From Pseudomonas fluorescens (GTDB lineage: Bacteria; Pseudomonadota; Gammaproteobacteria; Pseudomonadales; Pseudomonadaceae): 64,000 bases of DNA. The stretch is taken from the NCBI RefSeq assembly GCF_902497995.1, contig NZ_CABVII010000017.1:62001-126000 (forward strand). The letters run 5' to 3'. The notes beneath the pieces are model-generated. The model did not search any database. It was not told the DNA's origin and saw only the letters and a list, made by a program, of their open reading frames with translations. A program made the translations under genes and the position numbers. The first letter of the stretch is position 1. Each line of letters begins with the position of its first letter. Below, piece after piece: positions 27,690 through 36,205 of this stretch.

Positions 27690-28140
27690 TGTTAAGTACC
27701 TGTTTTCTTAATGGAGGCGGTTCATTGAAAGTAAAAAAAGCGTCCCCTTGTCGGATCGCTTTACTTCAACTTTCAACGCCGGTGCATCTTCGGCTTCCTG
27801 ATCCGGAAAGTAAGCAGGCAACTTCCGATGAGCGCGTAGTTCAACCACCCCACGACTGGAAGGAAAAAGATACAAAAAATACAAATATAAAACAGTGACT
27901 GTAAGTTACGACCTACAGACAGTTTGATTGAAAAAACCATACAGCAATTTGCACTATATAAATCGGTAACTTGCAGACAATTAGAATACTAACTCTACAA
28001 TTATTAGAGTAATAGCTTCAACTTTCAGAAAAATTCCGTTCGTGTGAAATATCCTGCTGGCCCTTTGTAATTTCCCTCGCTGGGTGCAGCGCCGCTGGTC
28101 AGCTGATTTCAGCGCTTCTCAAAAACGTCTTCCGTCTCGA
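27690..28140. other. AT-rich control region of the fimbrial operon
   Basis: About 450 bases without a gene, notably AT-rich compared with its surroundings (27870-28030 especially). It holds near-inverted copies CTGTAAGTTAC (27900-27910) and GTAACTTGCAG (27966-27976), and the perfect inverted repeat ACTCTA-N7-TAGAGT (27992-28010). A stretch like this upstream of pilus genes often carries promoters silenced by H-NS-like proteins (MvaT in Pseudomonas); that role is inference. Confidence 0.5.
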
Positions 28141-28154
28141 TAAGATATATCTTA
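28141..28154. promoter_or_regulatory. Palindromic operator candidate for the YqjI-like regulator
   Basis: TAAGATATATCTTA is a perfect 14-base palindrome 34 bases before the start of the PadR-family gene, placed to overlap its promoter. PadR-type regulators, including E. coli YqjI, bind inverted repeats in their own promoters. Confidence 0.6.
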
Positions 28155-28188
28155 CGCTGTATCTAAACATGACAACGAGAAGGAAAAA

Positions 28189-28764
28189 ATGAGAGACCAT
28201 CATTCCCCCCACCGTGAACACGGTGATGGCCGCGACGGCTTTGAGAAACGCCCGGGCCGCGAACGCGGTGGACGCGGCCCACGGGTTTTCGCCCCCGGCG
28301 ACCTGAAATTGCTGCTGTTGGCGCTGATCGCCGAACAGCCGTGCCATGGCTACGACTTGATCCGCCAGATCGAAGGCATGTTCGACGGCGCCTACAGCCC
28401 CAGCCCCGGTGTGATCTACCCGACCCTGACCTTTCTGGAGGAAAGCGAAATGATTCAGGGCGACGCCGAGGGCGGAAAAAAACGCTACCGCGTGACCGAC
28501 GCCGGCTGCGTTTCCCTGGGTGAGCAAGCCATTGCCCTGGACGGCGTACGCATGCGCATTGATGTCAGCAAACGTTCATTGCGTGGCTATGACCGCCCGG
28601 CCGAGATCCACGAAGCGGTGCATAACTTGCGGCATGCCCTGCAACTGCATCACGGGCGCTGGAGCGCGCAAGAGATCCTGCGGGTTGCCGCGCTGCTCAA
28701 TAACACCGCCAAAGCCATCGTCGACGGCCCCGCCGTTGCCACTGCATCGGAGAAAAGCGAATGA
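28189..28764 (+). CDS. yqjI: PadR-family metal-responsive regulator (YqjI-like)
   Basis: 191 residues. The N-terminal 35 residues are rich in His, Arg and Gly (MRDHHSPHREHGDGRDG), as in E. coli YqjI, where the His/Cys-rich tail binds nickel or iron. The PadR winged helix follows: LLLLALIAEQPCHGYDLIRQ, then SPSPGVIYPTLTFLEESEMI and GGKKRYRVTDAG. A C-terminal helical dimerisation region completes it. AGAAGGA lies six bases before the ATG. The stop overlaps the start of the siderophore reductase by four bases. In E. coli yqjI and yqjH are divergent and metal-regulated; here they are co-transcribed. Confidence 0.88.
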   Translation: MRDHHSPHREHGDGRDGFEKRPGRERGGRGPRVFAPGDLKLLLLALIAEQPCHGYDLIRQIEGMFDGAYSPSPGVIYPTLTFLEESEMIQGDAEGGKKRYRVTDAGCVSLGEQAIALDGVRMRIDVSKRSLRGYDRPAEIHEAVHNLRHALQLHHGRWSAQEILRVAALLNNTAKAIVDGPAVATASEKSE

Positions 28765-29546
28765 CTGAAGTGATCGCGCACACCATTCACCGTGTCATGC
28801 ACGAAATCAAGCGTCGTCGCCTGGAAGTATTGCGGGTGGTCGAACTGACCCCGCGGATGCGCCGGATTACCTTGGGCGGCCCTGAGCTGGCGGGCTTCGT
28901 CAGCCTTGGCACGGACGATCACGTCAAACTGCTGTTCCCGCAGAATGCAGCGGAACAGGCGACGCTGGAAACCCTGGTACTCGGTGCCGGCAAAGACCAC
29001 GGGCCGATGCCCGCGATGCGCGACTACACCCCACGCCGCTATGACCTCGACTCGCTGGAACTGGACATCGACTTCGTGCTGCACGGCGACGGCCCGGCCG
29101 CGACCTGGGCCGAACAGGCCGAGCCCGGCCAGTTCCTGCACGTCGGCGGGCCACGGGGTTCGATGATCGTGCCGGATATGTTCGACAGCTACCTGCTGAT
29201 CGGCGACGAGACCGCCCTGCCCGCCATCGCTCGACGCCTGGAAGGCCTGGCGGCCAACCGGAGGGCACTGGTGATCGTGGAAGTGGAGAACGGCGCCGAA
29301 CAACAACGGCTCGAGAGCCCGGCGCAGGTCGATGTGATCTGGGTATTGCGCGAAGGTGGCAGGAACAACCTGCTGACCACTGTGAAACAGCTGCAGGTGC
29401 CCGGCGGCAATCTGTATGCCTGGGTCGCGACCGAAAGCAAAGTGTCGCGGCAGATTCGCCGGGTATTGCTGGATGAGCATGGGCTGGACGAGCACTTCGT
29501 CAAAGCGGTTGGCTATTGGCGGCTGGATGACAGCGAAGAGGAGTAA
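28761..29546 (+). CDS. yqjH: NADPH-dependent ferric-siderophore reductase (SIP family, YqjH-like)
   Basis: 261 residues of the siderophore-interacting protein family. An FAD-binding beta-barrel contains RDYTPRRYDLDSLELDIDFV-like sequence (the RxYTxR flavin motif), and the NAD(P)H-binding half contains YLLIGDETALPAIARRLEGL and ends in AVGYWR. The enzyme reduces ferric siderophores in the cytosol to release Fe(II). It is translationally coupled to the yqjI-like gene (ATGA overlap), so it is probably derepressed when the regulator senses excess metal or its own metal state changes. The length is normal. Confidence 0.92.
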   Translation: MTEVIAHTIHRVMHEIKRRRLEVLRVVELTPRMRRITLGGPELAGFVSLGTDDHVKLLFPQNAAEQATLETLVLGAGKDHGPMPAMRDYTPRRYDLDSLELDIDFVLHGDGPAATWAEQAEPGQFLHVGGPRGSMIVPDMFDSYLLIGDETALPAIARRLEGLAANRRALVIVEVENGAEQQRLESPAQVDVIWVLREGGRNNLLTTVKQLQVPGGNLYAWVATESKVSRQIRRVLLDEHGLDEHFVKAVGYWRLDDSEEE

Positions 29547-29560
29547 CAGCCTTTAGGGCC

Positions 29561-29792
29561 TCTTCGCGAGCAGGCTCGCACAGGAAATTTGTCGTACCTG
29601 AATGTTGAGTACGACGAAAACTCAATGTGTGCGGGCTTGCTCGCGAAGGCGGTGTGTCAGGCGACATCAATAATGACTGGGCCGCCGTCTTCGCGAGCAA
29701 GTCGGATCGCCGCACCGCCGCTCCCACAGGGATTTCGCTTAACTGACTGGCATTAGGGCTTGCCCGCGAAAGCGATTTCAACATCGCTACAG
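29561..29792. repeat. Cluster of REP/REPIN elements
   Basis: Several REP arms follow one another: CTTCGCGAGCAGGCTCGCAC (29562), GTGCGGGCTTGCTCGCGAAG (29629), a right arm with the TCGGATCGCCGCACCG insertion (29691-29730), and a truncated GGGCTTGCCCGCGAAAGCG (29756). Between the last two is GCTTAACTGACTGGCATT, one end of the composite element also seen at 48112-48254. The last bases overlap the end of the Pr6Pr-type gene. Confidence 0.8.
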
Positions 29793-30446
29793 GTCTCCCC
29801 CCTTGCCAATTCGTCCCCGCCATCGATCCAACCCGATCAACAGCAGTGCAACCACCACAAACCCCACCAGCAACCCACCCGCATTGATAAACACCTGTGG
29901 ATAACCCAACTTGTCCACGTTAATAAAGGGATACGGGTAAACCGCCAGCACATGCCCGCGAAACAGTGAGTATGCGAAGTACACCAGTGGATAAATCACC
30001 CACAGGCACAGGTGTGGCAGGCGTAACATGCCTTTGGGCACGCAGCACCACCAATAGATCAGAAACAGCAGCGGCATGACGTCATGCATCAGTTCATCGG
30101 CCAGAAACTGCCAGCCTTCGGGGTGCCACAGATGGCGCAGCAACACGCTATACGCCAGGCCGACCACGGCAATACTCACCGCCACGCCACTGCTCACCCC
30201 CGGCTGCAAAAACCAGCGTCGCGCCGCCGACTCGCGGGACGTCAGCTCACACGTCAGCACAGTGGCCACCAGGGTGTTCGTCAGCACGGTGAAATAGCTG
30301 AAGAAACTCACCAACCCGCCAAGCAGGCTGGCCTCGATACTCCAGCGCATATAAAAAATCAGGTACAGCTGAATGCTCAATCCCGCCCAACCGAGGATGG
30401 CAGCCACGGCAACGAAGCGACGCCGCGCGGCAGACGGGCTGACCAT
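29787..30446 (-). CDS. Pr6Pr-family membrane protein
   Basis: 219 residues with six predicted membrane helices. The pattern matches the Pr6Pr family: SFFSYFTVLTNTLVATVLT near the N-terminus, LADELMHDVMPLLFLIYWW in the middle, and YPYPFINVDKLGYPQVFIN near the end. These conserved positions include several Asp, His and Asn in membrane segments, as in a membrane enzyme or carrier, but no function is established to my knowledge. It follows the VF530-like gene by two bases and probably shares its transcript. Confidence 0.8.
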   Translation of the reverse strand: MVSPSAARRRFVAVAAILGWAGLSIQLYLIFYMRWSIEASLLGGLVSFFSYFTVLTNTLVATVLTCELTSRESAARRWFLQPGVSSGVAVSIAVVGLAYSVLLRHLWHPEGWQFLADELMHDVMPLLFLIYWWCCVPKGMLRLPHLCLWVIYPLVYFAYSLFRGHVLAVYPYPFINVDKLGYPQVFINAGGLLVGFVVVALLLIGLDRWRGRIGKGGDL

Positions 30447-30448
30447 AT

Positions 30449-30679
30449 TCAGACCGGACGCTTGGTGCGCATCAACTTCACGTACAAGCGCTCAACCTTC
30501 TCCCGCGCCCACGGGGTTTTGCGCAGAAAGGTCAGGCTCGACTTGATAGTCGGGTCGCTCTTGAAGCAGCGGATATCGATGCGCTCGGCCAGCCCCGACC
30601 ATTGGTAGTGCTCAACCAGGGCATTGAGGATCTGCTCCAGCGTCACGCCGTGCAGCGGGTTGTTGTTCTGTTCGGTCAT
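30449..30679 (-). CDS. VF530-family small DNA-binding protein
   Basis: 76 residues from the ATG at 30679 (GAAGG seven bases upstream). The protein opens MTEQNNNPLHGVTLEQILN and contains FKSDPTIKSSLTFLRKTPWA and REKVERLY, the conserved core of the VF530 (DUF2132) family. Structures of that family suggest DNA binding. A longer frame to 30736 is open but is not expected to be translated. It is first in a two-gene unit with the Pr6Pr-like gene. Confidence 0.88.
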   Translation of the reverse strand: MTEQNNNPLHGVTLEQILNALVEHYQWSGLAERIDIRCFKSDPTIKSSLTFLRKTPWAREKVERLYVKLMRTKRPV

Positions 30680-30781
30680 GCCAGGCCTTCGAGCGAGTAG
30701 GAATTGGAAGCCGCGCACCTTAGCCGAGGGCTTCATCCGGGGAAAGCGCTCTGTGCGCTATCTCATAAATGTAGGTGAACC

Positions 30782-30871
30782 TGTAGGAGCGGGGTTGCCA
30801 GCGAAGGCAATTTCATAGGCGACAACGATATTGACTGACACACCGCTTTCGCTGGCAAGCCAGCTCTTATA
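30782..30871. repeat. REPIN, divergent type
   Basis: Arms TGTAGGAGCGGGGTTGCCAG and (inverted) GCTGGCAAGCCAGCTCTTAT bracket AGGCGACAACGATATTGACT. The core GGTTGCCAGCGAA differs from the two main REP types in this window. Confidence 0.75.
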
Positions 30872-30877
30872 GAACAA

Positions 30878-30948
30878 AATTTATCTCATTGATTTTTAAG
30901 ATAAATTATTTGCCGATTTATCGGCATGTTCTCTGCGCGAAAGCGCAG
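30878..30948. other. Three tandem hairpins upstream of the porin gene
   Basis: AATTTATCT-N12-AGATAAATT (30878-30907), TGCCGAT-TT-ATCGGCA (30911-30926) and CTGCGC-GAAA-GCGCAG with a GNRA tetraloop (30933-30948) lie in direct succession. The next ~225 bases before the OprB-like gene hold only a weak minus-strand frame. A role in transcript ends or regulation is possible but unproven. Confidence 0.45.
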
Positions 30949-31174
30949 CCTCTTCGCAGGCTGGGCGGCCTCCTACAGGGGATCTTCGGTGGATATGGGA
31001 TTTGTGTATCCGCTGACTGTTACCGATTCCGAAAGGCTGCATGTCAGTAAAAGCCCTTTCTCTATTTGTAACAGGACATTATCCTTACACCCGTCAAGCT
31101 GAAACGCTTCCGCTGCCCGCTTCATCCCTGCTGCTTTCAGTTCATCCCAGAAAAAGATCAAGAATTCCTTCTCT

Positions 31175-32557
31175 ATGCCTTATTTGCAATCCTCGAAAGA
31201 CAGCGCTGTCTGCATGACTGTTGCCGGCCGAAAAGCCCTGAACATAATGGGCGGTTTCGCCGCTGTAAGCCTCGCGACCTGCGTTCAGGCTGCCCCGGCG
31301 TTCGACAGTGATTCGCCGTGGATGCTCGGCGACTGGAACGGCACGCGTACCGAGCTATCGGAAAAAGGCTACGACTTCAAAGTCGATTACACCGGTGAAA
31401 TGGGCAGCAACCTGCACGGCGGCTACGACCATGATCGCACCGCCCGCTACAGCGATCAGTTCGGCTTTGGCACCCACCTGGACCTGCAAAAGATTCTCGG
31501 TTGGGACGACGCCGAATTCCAGCTGACCATCACCGAGCGCAATGGCAACAACATCAGCAACGACCGGATCAACGACCCACGGGTCGGTGGCTTCACCTCG
31601 GCCCAGGAAGTCTGGGGCCGTGGCCAGACCTGGCGTCTGACGCAGATGTGGTATCAGCAGAAATTCTTCGATCAGAAGCTCGACATCAAGGTCGGTCGCT
31701 TCGGCGAGGGCGAAGACTTCAACAGCTTCCCCTGCGACTTCCAGAACCTGGCGTTCTGTGGCTCGCAGGTCGGTAACTGGGTCGGGGGCATCTGGTACAA
31801 CTGGCCCGTCAGCCAGTGGGCGATGCGGGTCAAATATCATCTGACGCCGCAGCTTTACGCGCAGATCGGCGCTTACGAGCAAAACCCGTCGAACCTCGAT
31901 CGCGATAATGGTTTCAAGCTCAGTGGCAGTGGTACCCAAGGCGCAATCTTGCCTGTGGAACTGGTGTGGTCGCCGAAGCTCAATGGCCTGCCGGGTGAAT
32001 ACCGCGCGGGTTATTACTACAGCAACGCCAATGCCACCGACGCCTACAAAGACAGCAATGGCCAGCCCGCGGCCCTGAGCGGCGAAGCCTACCGCAGCGC
32101 CTCGAGCAAGCACGGTGTGTGGCTCGGTGTGCAACAGCAACTGACCAGCCGCGCCAGCGACCACTCTCGCGGCCTGAGCGTGTTCGCCAACGGCACGATG
32201 CACGACAAGAAGACCAATGCCATCGACAACTATGTCCAGGCCGGCGTCGTCTACAAAGGGCTGTTCGATGCCCGCGCCAGGGACGATATCGGTTTCGCCG
32301 TCGCCCGGGTTCACGTCAACCCGGCGTATCGCAAGAACGCCGAGGCAACCAACCAGGCTCGCGCGGTATCCGATTACGACGACCCGTCGTTCCTGCCACC
32401 GCAAGACACCGAATACAGCGCCGAACTCTATTACGGCGTGCACGTCACGAACTGGCTGACCGTGCGTCCGAACCTGCAATACATCCGCCACCCCGGTGGC
32501 GTGGACCAGGTCGATGACGCGCTGATTGGCGGGATCAAGATCCAGTCGTCTTTCTAA
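31175..32557 (+). CDS. oprB: OprB-family carbohydrate-selective porin
   Basis: About 460 residues. A signal sequence is visible around KALNIMGGFAAVSLATCVQA, followed by APAFDSDSPWMLGDWNGTRT, the common OprB mature start. The barrel ends IGGIKIQSSF with the terminal Phe needed for outer-membrane insertion. Motifs such as TLVGRFGEGEDFNSF-like 'KVGRFGEGEDFNSFPCDFQN' are conserved. OprB admits glucose and related sugars to the periplasm. With gcd 216 bases downstream it would supply glucose for periplasmic oxidation. The start may instead be ATG 31214; neither has a clear ribosome binding site. Confidence 0.88.
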   Translation: MPYLQSSKDSAVCMTVAGRKALNIMGGFAAVSLATCVQAAPAFDSDSPWMLGDWNGTRTELSEKGYDFKVDYTGEMGSNLHGGYDHDRTARYSDQFGFGTHLDLQKILGWDDAEFQLTITERNGNNISNDRINDPRVGGFTSAQEVWGRGQTWRLTQMWYQQKFFDQKLDIKVGRFGEGEDFNSFPCDFQNLAFCGSQVGNWVGGIWYNWPVSQWAMRVKYHLTPQLYAQIGAYEQNPSNLDRDNGFKLSGSGTQGAILPVELVWSPKLNGLPGEYRAGYYYSNANATDAYKDSNGQPAALSGEAYRSASSKHGVWLGVQQQLTSRASDHSRGLSVFANGTMHDKKTNAIDNYVQAGVVYKGLFDARARDDIGFAVARVHVNPAYRKNAEATNQARAVSDYDDPSFLPPQDTEYSAELYYGVHVTNWLTVRPNLQYIRHPGGVDQVDDALIGGIKIQSSF

Positions 32558-32575
32558 CCAACACCACAACCCCCC

Positions 32576-32669
32576 TGTAGGAGCGAGGCTTGCCCGCGAA
32601 GGCGATCTATTGATCGACATCTATGTTGAATGTTCATCCGTCTTCGCGGGCAAGCCACGCTCCTACAGG
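32576..32669. repeat. REPIN
   Basis: TGTAGGAGCGAGGCTTGCCC and its inverted partner GCGGGCAAGCCACGCTCCTA lie about 45 bases apart between oprB and gcd, possibly limiting read-through or shielding the oprB mRNA end. Confidence 0.85.
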
Positions 32670-32773
32670 AAATGCGTCGTCTAAACAGTTTCTATATGAA
32701 CCCTGCCCGCACAGGATCGTCATCTACAGTGAACTTGCGCGGGACTACTTAAAACGTCACGGAGAACCACACT

Positions 32774-35185
32774 ATGAGCACTGATGGTGCTTTGAGTCGA
32801 AGCCGTCTGCTGCCGAGCCTGCTCGGCATCCTGCTTCTGCTAATGGGCCTGGCCATGCTGGCCGGGGGGATCAAGCTGAGCCTGCTCGGCGGCTCGCTGT
32901 ATTACCTGCTGGCCGGTATCGGCCTGGCACTGACCGGCGCGCTGCTGATTGCCGCCCGCCGCGCTGCACTGGGTCTGTACGCACTGGTGCTGTTTGCCAG
33001 CACCGTGTGGGCCCTGTGGGAAGTCGGCCTCGACTGGTGGCAACTGGTGCCGCGCCTGGCCATGCTGTTTGCACTGGGCATTGTCATGCTGCTGCCGTGG
33101 TTCCGTCGTCCGCTGTTGCGCGCAGGCGCCGCGCCGATGGGCACCGGCGCGCTGAGCGTGGCCGTGGTGCTGGCGGGCGTTGCCGCGCTGGCCAGCCAGT
33201 TCACCAACCCCGGTGAAATCAAAGGCCAACTGGACCGCGACAGCGTGCCGGGCATGACCAACACCGCCCCGGCCATGCCGGACGGTGACTGGAACTCCTA
33301 CGGCCGCAGCGCCCACGGCGATCGTTACTCGCCACTGGCCCAGATCACCCCGCAGAACGTGAACAAACTGGTACCAGCCTGGACCTACCGCACCGGCGAC
33401 CTGCCAGGGCCGAATGACCCGGGCGAAACCACCGCCGAAAACACTCCGCTGAAAGTCAACGGCATGCTCTACGTGTGCACGCCGCACAGCCAAGTGATCG
33501 CCCTGGACCCGGACACCGGCAAGGAAATCTGGCGTTTCGATCCGAAGCTCTCCACGCAAAACGCGGCGAACTTCAAGGGTTGGGCGCACATGACCTGCCG
33601 TGGGGTGACCTATCACGATGACGCCGTCTACGCCTCCGCGCAGAGCCCGACCGGCACGGCCAGCACGACGCCCGTCAGCACCGTCTGCCCACGTCGCATC
33701 TTCCTGCCGACCGCCGATACGCGCCTGATCGCCCTCGACGCCGACACTGGCAAGATGTGCGAAGACTTCGGCGACAAAGGCCAGGTCGACCTGCGCGCCA
33801 ACATCGGCGGCTTTACCGCCGGCGGTTACTACTCCACCTCGCCACCGGCGGTCACCAAGGATCTGGTGGTGATTGGCGGCCACGTCACCGACAACGTCTC
33901 CATCGACGAGCCAAGCGGCGTGATCCGCGCGTTCGACGTGCACACCGGCAAGCTGGTGTGGAACTGGGACAGCGGCAACCCGGACGACACCACCCCGATT
34001 GCCGAAGGCGAGGTCTACACCCGCAATTCGCCGAACATGTGGTCCATGTTCGCGGTCGATGAAAAACTCGGCATGCTTTACCTGCCGATGGGCAACCAGA
34101 CCCCGGATCAGTTCGGTGGCGATCGTACCCCTGAATCGGAACTGCATGCCGCCGGCCTGACCGCCCTCGACATCGCGACCGGGCAGGTGCGCTGGCACAT
34201 GCAGTTCACCCACCATGACCTGTGGGACATGGACGTCGGTGGCCAACCCACCCTGATGGACCTGAAAACCGCCAACGGCGTGAAGCCGGCCGTCCTGGCG
34301 TCCACCAAGCAAGGCAGCATCTACGTGCTGGACCGCAGCACCGGCGAACCGATCGTGCCAATCCACGAAGTGCCGGTCCCGCAAGGCGCTGTCGAAGGCG
34401 ATCGTACCTCGCCGACCCAGCCGAAGTCCGAGCTGAACCTGATGCCGCCGCCGTTGCAAGAGCGCGACATGTGGGGCGTCACTCCGTTCGACCAGCTGAT
34501 CTGCCGGATCGACTTCAAGTCCATGCGCTACGACGGCCCGTTCACCCCGCCATCGCTGCAAGGCTCGATTGTCTATCCAGGCAACTTCGGCGTGTTCGAC
34601 TGGGGCGGTATCGCGGTTGACCCGGTGCGTCAGATCGCGTTCGTGAACCCGAGCTACATGGCGTTCAAATCGACCATGATCCCGGCTTCGCAAATCGCCG
34701 CCCAAGGCCCGCGTAAAAGCGAAACCGAAGGCGTGCAGCCGAACAAAGGCGCGCCGTACGGCGTGGTCCTCGAAGCGCTGCTGTCGCCAATGGGCCTGCC
34801 GTGCCAGGCGCCAACCTGGGGTTACGTGGCCGCGATCGACCTGACCACCAGCAAAACCATCTGGATGCACAAGAACGGCACCGTGCGCGACAGCTCGCCG
34901 GTTCCAATTCCCCTGAGCATGGGCGTACCAAGCCTGGGCGGCACCATCACCACTGCCAGTGGCGTGGGCTTCCTCAGCGGTACGCTCGACCAGTACCTGC
35001 GTGCCTATGACGTGAAAAACGGCAAGCAACTGTGGGAAGGCCGCCTGCCAGCCGGCGCGCAAACCACGCCGATGACCTACACCGGCAAGGACGGCAAGCA
35101 ATATGTGCTGGTCGTAGCCGGCGGTCACGGGTCGTTGGGCACCAAGCAGGGTGACTATGTGATTGCGTACAAACTGTCCGAGTAA
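32774..35185 (+). CDS. gcd: Membrane-bound PQQ-dependent glucose dehydrogenase
   Basis: 803 residues. Five membrane helices occupy about the first 140 residues; the rest is an eight-bladed propeller in the periplasm. Quinoprotein features are clear: WNSYGRSAHGDRYSPLAQIT, HMTCRGVTYHDD, GNQTPDQFGGDRTPESE, VRWHMQFTHHDLWDMDVGGQ and GTLDQYLRAYD. It oxidises glucose to gluconolactone with PQQ and passes electrons to ubiquinone, the first step of the direct oxidative route and a cause of phosphate solubilisation. GGAG lies nine bases before the ATG. It is monocistronic, with a strong terminator behind it. Confidence 0.97.
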   Translation: MSTDGALSRSRLLPSLLGILLLLMGLAMLAGGIKLSLLGGSLYYLLAGIGLALTGALLIAARRAALGLYALVLFASTVWALWEVGLDWWQLVPRLAMLFALGIVMLLPWFRRPLLRAGAAPMGTGALSVAVVLAGVAALASQFTNPGEIKGQLDRDSVPGMTNTAPAMPDGDWNSYGRSAHGDRYSPLAQITPQNVNKLVPAWTYRTGDLPGPNDPGETTAENTPLKVNGMLYVCTPHSQVIALDPDTGKEIWRFDPKLSTQNAANFKGWAHMTCRGVTYHDDAVYASAQSPTGTASTTPVSTVCPRRIFLPTADTRLIALDADTGKMCEDFGDKGQVDLRANIGGFTAGGYYSTSPPAVTKDLVVIGGHVTDNVSIDEPSGVIRAFDVHTGKLVWNWDSGNPDDTTPIAEGEVYTRNSPNMWSMFAVDEKLGMLYLPMGNQTPDQFGGDRTPESELHAAGLTALDIATGQVRWHMQFTHHDLWDMDVGGQPTLMDLKTANGVKPAVLASTKQGSIYVLDRSTGEPIVPIHEVPVPQGAVEGDRTSPTQPKSELNLMPPPLQERDMWGVTPFDQLICRIDFKSMRYDGPFTPPSLQGSIVYPGNFGVFDWGGIAVDPVRQIAFVNPSYMAFKSTMIPASQIAAQGPRKSETEGVQPNKGAPYGVVLEALLSPMGLPCQAPTWGYVAAIDLTTSKTIWMHKNGTVRDSSPVPIPLSMGVPSLGGTITTASGVGFLSGTLDQYLRAYDVKNGKQLWEGRLPAGAQTTPMTYTGKDGKQYVLVVAGGHGSLGTKQGDYVIAYKLSE

Positions 35186-35205
35186 GGTTTAGCGGCAGTC
35201 AAATC

Positions 35206-35238
35206 AAAGGCGACTCCTGCGAGGGGGTCGCCTTTTTT
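35206..35238 (+). terminator. Rho-independent terminator of gcd
   Basis: AAAGGCGAC ... GTCGCCTTTTTT forms a GC-rich stem with a U-run, 21 bases after the gcd stop. Confidence 0.92.
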
Positions 35239-35270
35239 GTGAATGCACTCCCCGCAACACCGCAAATCAA

Positions 35271-35364
35271 ATGTGGGAGCGGGCTTGCTCGCGAAAGCGG
35301 TGGGTCAGCCAACACAGATGCTGAATGTTAAACAGCCTTCGCGAGCAAGCCCGCTCCCACATTT
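35271..35364. repeat. REPIN
   Basis: TGTGGGAGCGGGCTTGCTCG and its exact inverted partner CGAGCAAGCCCGCTCCCACA flank about 50 bases, the commonest REPIN type in this window. Confidence 0.88.
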
Positions 35365-35424
35365 GATCGTGATCGGCCTGAAAAAATCTGCACACGTCCT
35401 ACAGAGTTGTAGTTCTGAAGGATG

Positions 35425-35714
35425 TTTCCGACAAGCTCTATCGGTTGTGATGTCGGAAGTTGGCGAGATAGGCTTTGGAAGTCGCTGAAAATCAGCGACC
35501 GGGCGTCGCGGCCCGAATTAGCTTACTTGGTGCATAATCACCCGCCCAATCGACAATCCTTCAATGCTTGTCGTTTGGTCTTATGGTGGCTGTGCGTGGG
35601 ATACCTTCGGGTATGCCGGGTTTTCCAAGTAGCTCGGTCCGCGAACCTGCGCACAGCTGCCACCTTTGATTGCGTCGCGGCGATCAATGGCAGCTCCATT
35701 ACCTACTTGGAGCT
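35425..35714 (+). ncRNA. Structured RNA leader with a hairpin that buries the ribosome binding site
   Basis: At least six hairpins in 290 bases: TTCCGACA/TGTCGGAA (35426-35458), GTCGCTG-AAAAT-CAGCGAC (35481-35499), CGGGC-N6-GCCCG (35500-35515), an outer helix GGTGGCTGTGCG pairing with CGCACA-GCT-GCCACC (35585-35596 with 35650-35664) that encloses ATACC-TTCG-GGTAT (UUCG tetraloop, 35601-35614), TTGAT/ATCAA (35666-35687), and AGCTCCA/TGGAGCT (35692-35714). The last one includes the GGAG ribosome binding site of the gene starting at 35720. Pairing is seen by eye; a riboswitch or thermosensor role is inference. Confidence 0.6.
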
Positions 35715-35719
35715 TCACC

Positions 35720-36082
35720 ATGTTCAAACCATCCCCGAACCCCCCCGAAACCGACGCCGTTTCCCCCTGCGAATCCGCCGATTCAAACAAACTCAATGAA
35801 GCCGCCGAACGCGCCCTCGACTTCCACTTCCCGTCGAATGCCGACATCAAAGCCACGCCGCGCACGCCCAGCACCTTGTTCACAGTGGACCCAAAGGCCA
35901 CGACCGAAACCCTCGTGGTTTATCTGGTCGAGACGCTGGCCTCGGTCGATGTGATGGTCCATCACCTGGTGGACCATCTTGACGGCGGGTCGCGCAATGC
36001 CCTGCTGGGTATTTCAAACAGCATCATGCTCGCGGAGATCACGGCAAATCGGCTGTTGGATCAAATTGATCCACCGCAATAA
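35720..36082 (+). CDS. DUF6124-like small protein
   Basis: 120 residues, start MFKPSPNPPETDAVSPCESA, no signal peptide. The C-terminal half is amphipathic helical (LVVYLVETLASVDVMVHHLV, then ALLGISNSIMLAEITANRLL). Pseudomonas genomes carry several paralogues of this small acidic protein, annotated DUF6124 or DUF3077, to my recollection. No function is known to me. GGAG lies eight bases before the ATG at 35720, inside a hairpin, so translation may be controlled by RNA structure. The longer frame from 35666 runs through that structured leader and is unlikely to be translated. Confidence 0.8.
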   Translation: MFKPSPNPPETDAVSPCESADSNKLNEAAERALDFHFPSNADIKATPRTPSTLFTVDPKATTETLVVYLVETLASVDVMVHHLVDHLDGGSRNALLGISNSIMLAEITANRLLDQIDPPQ

Positions 36083-36205
36083 GCGCACAATAACTAATCG
36101 ATCTAAAAAACTGGCAACAATGACAGTAGCTGTCCTCTGCCCCCCCAAGGAAGATCGTCAGTACGCGCACAACCGTTCGCACCCGCTGATCTTTTGGAGC
36201 CTGCC

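Noticed and set aside
29561..29792. CRISPR-like array from repeated REP arms
   Set aside because: Repeats are inverted pairs with irregular spacing and no cas genes; they are REP elements.
30973..31161. 62-codon minus-strand frame ahead of the porin gene
   Set aside because: TTG start, although GAAGGA lies nearby; no family resemblance and it fills the probable promoter region of the porin. Too little support to call a gene.
32840..35128. 762-codon antisense frame within gcd
   Set aside because: Shadow of the glucose dehydrogenase gene.
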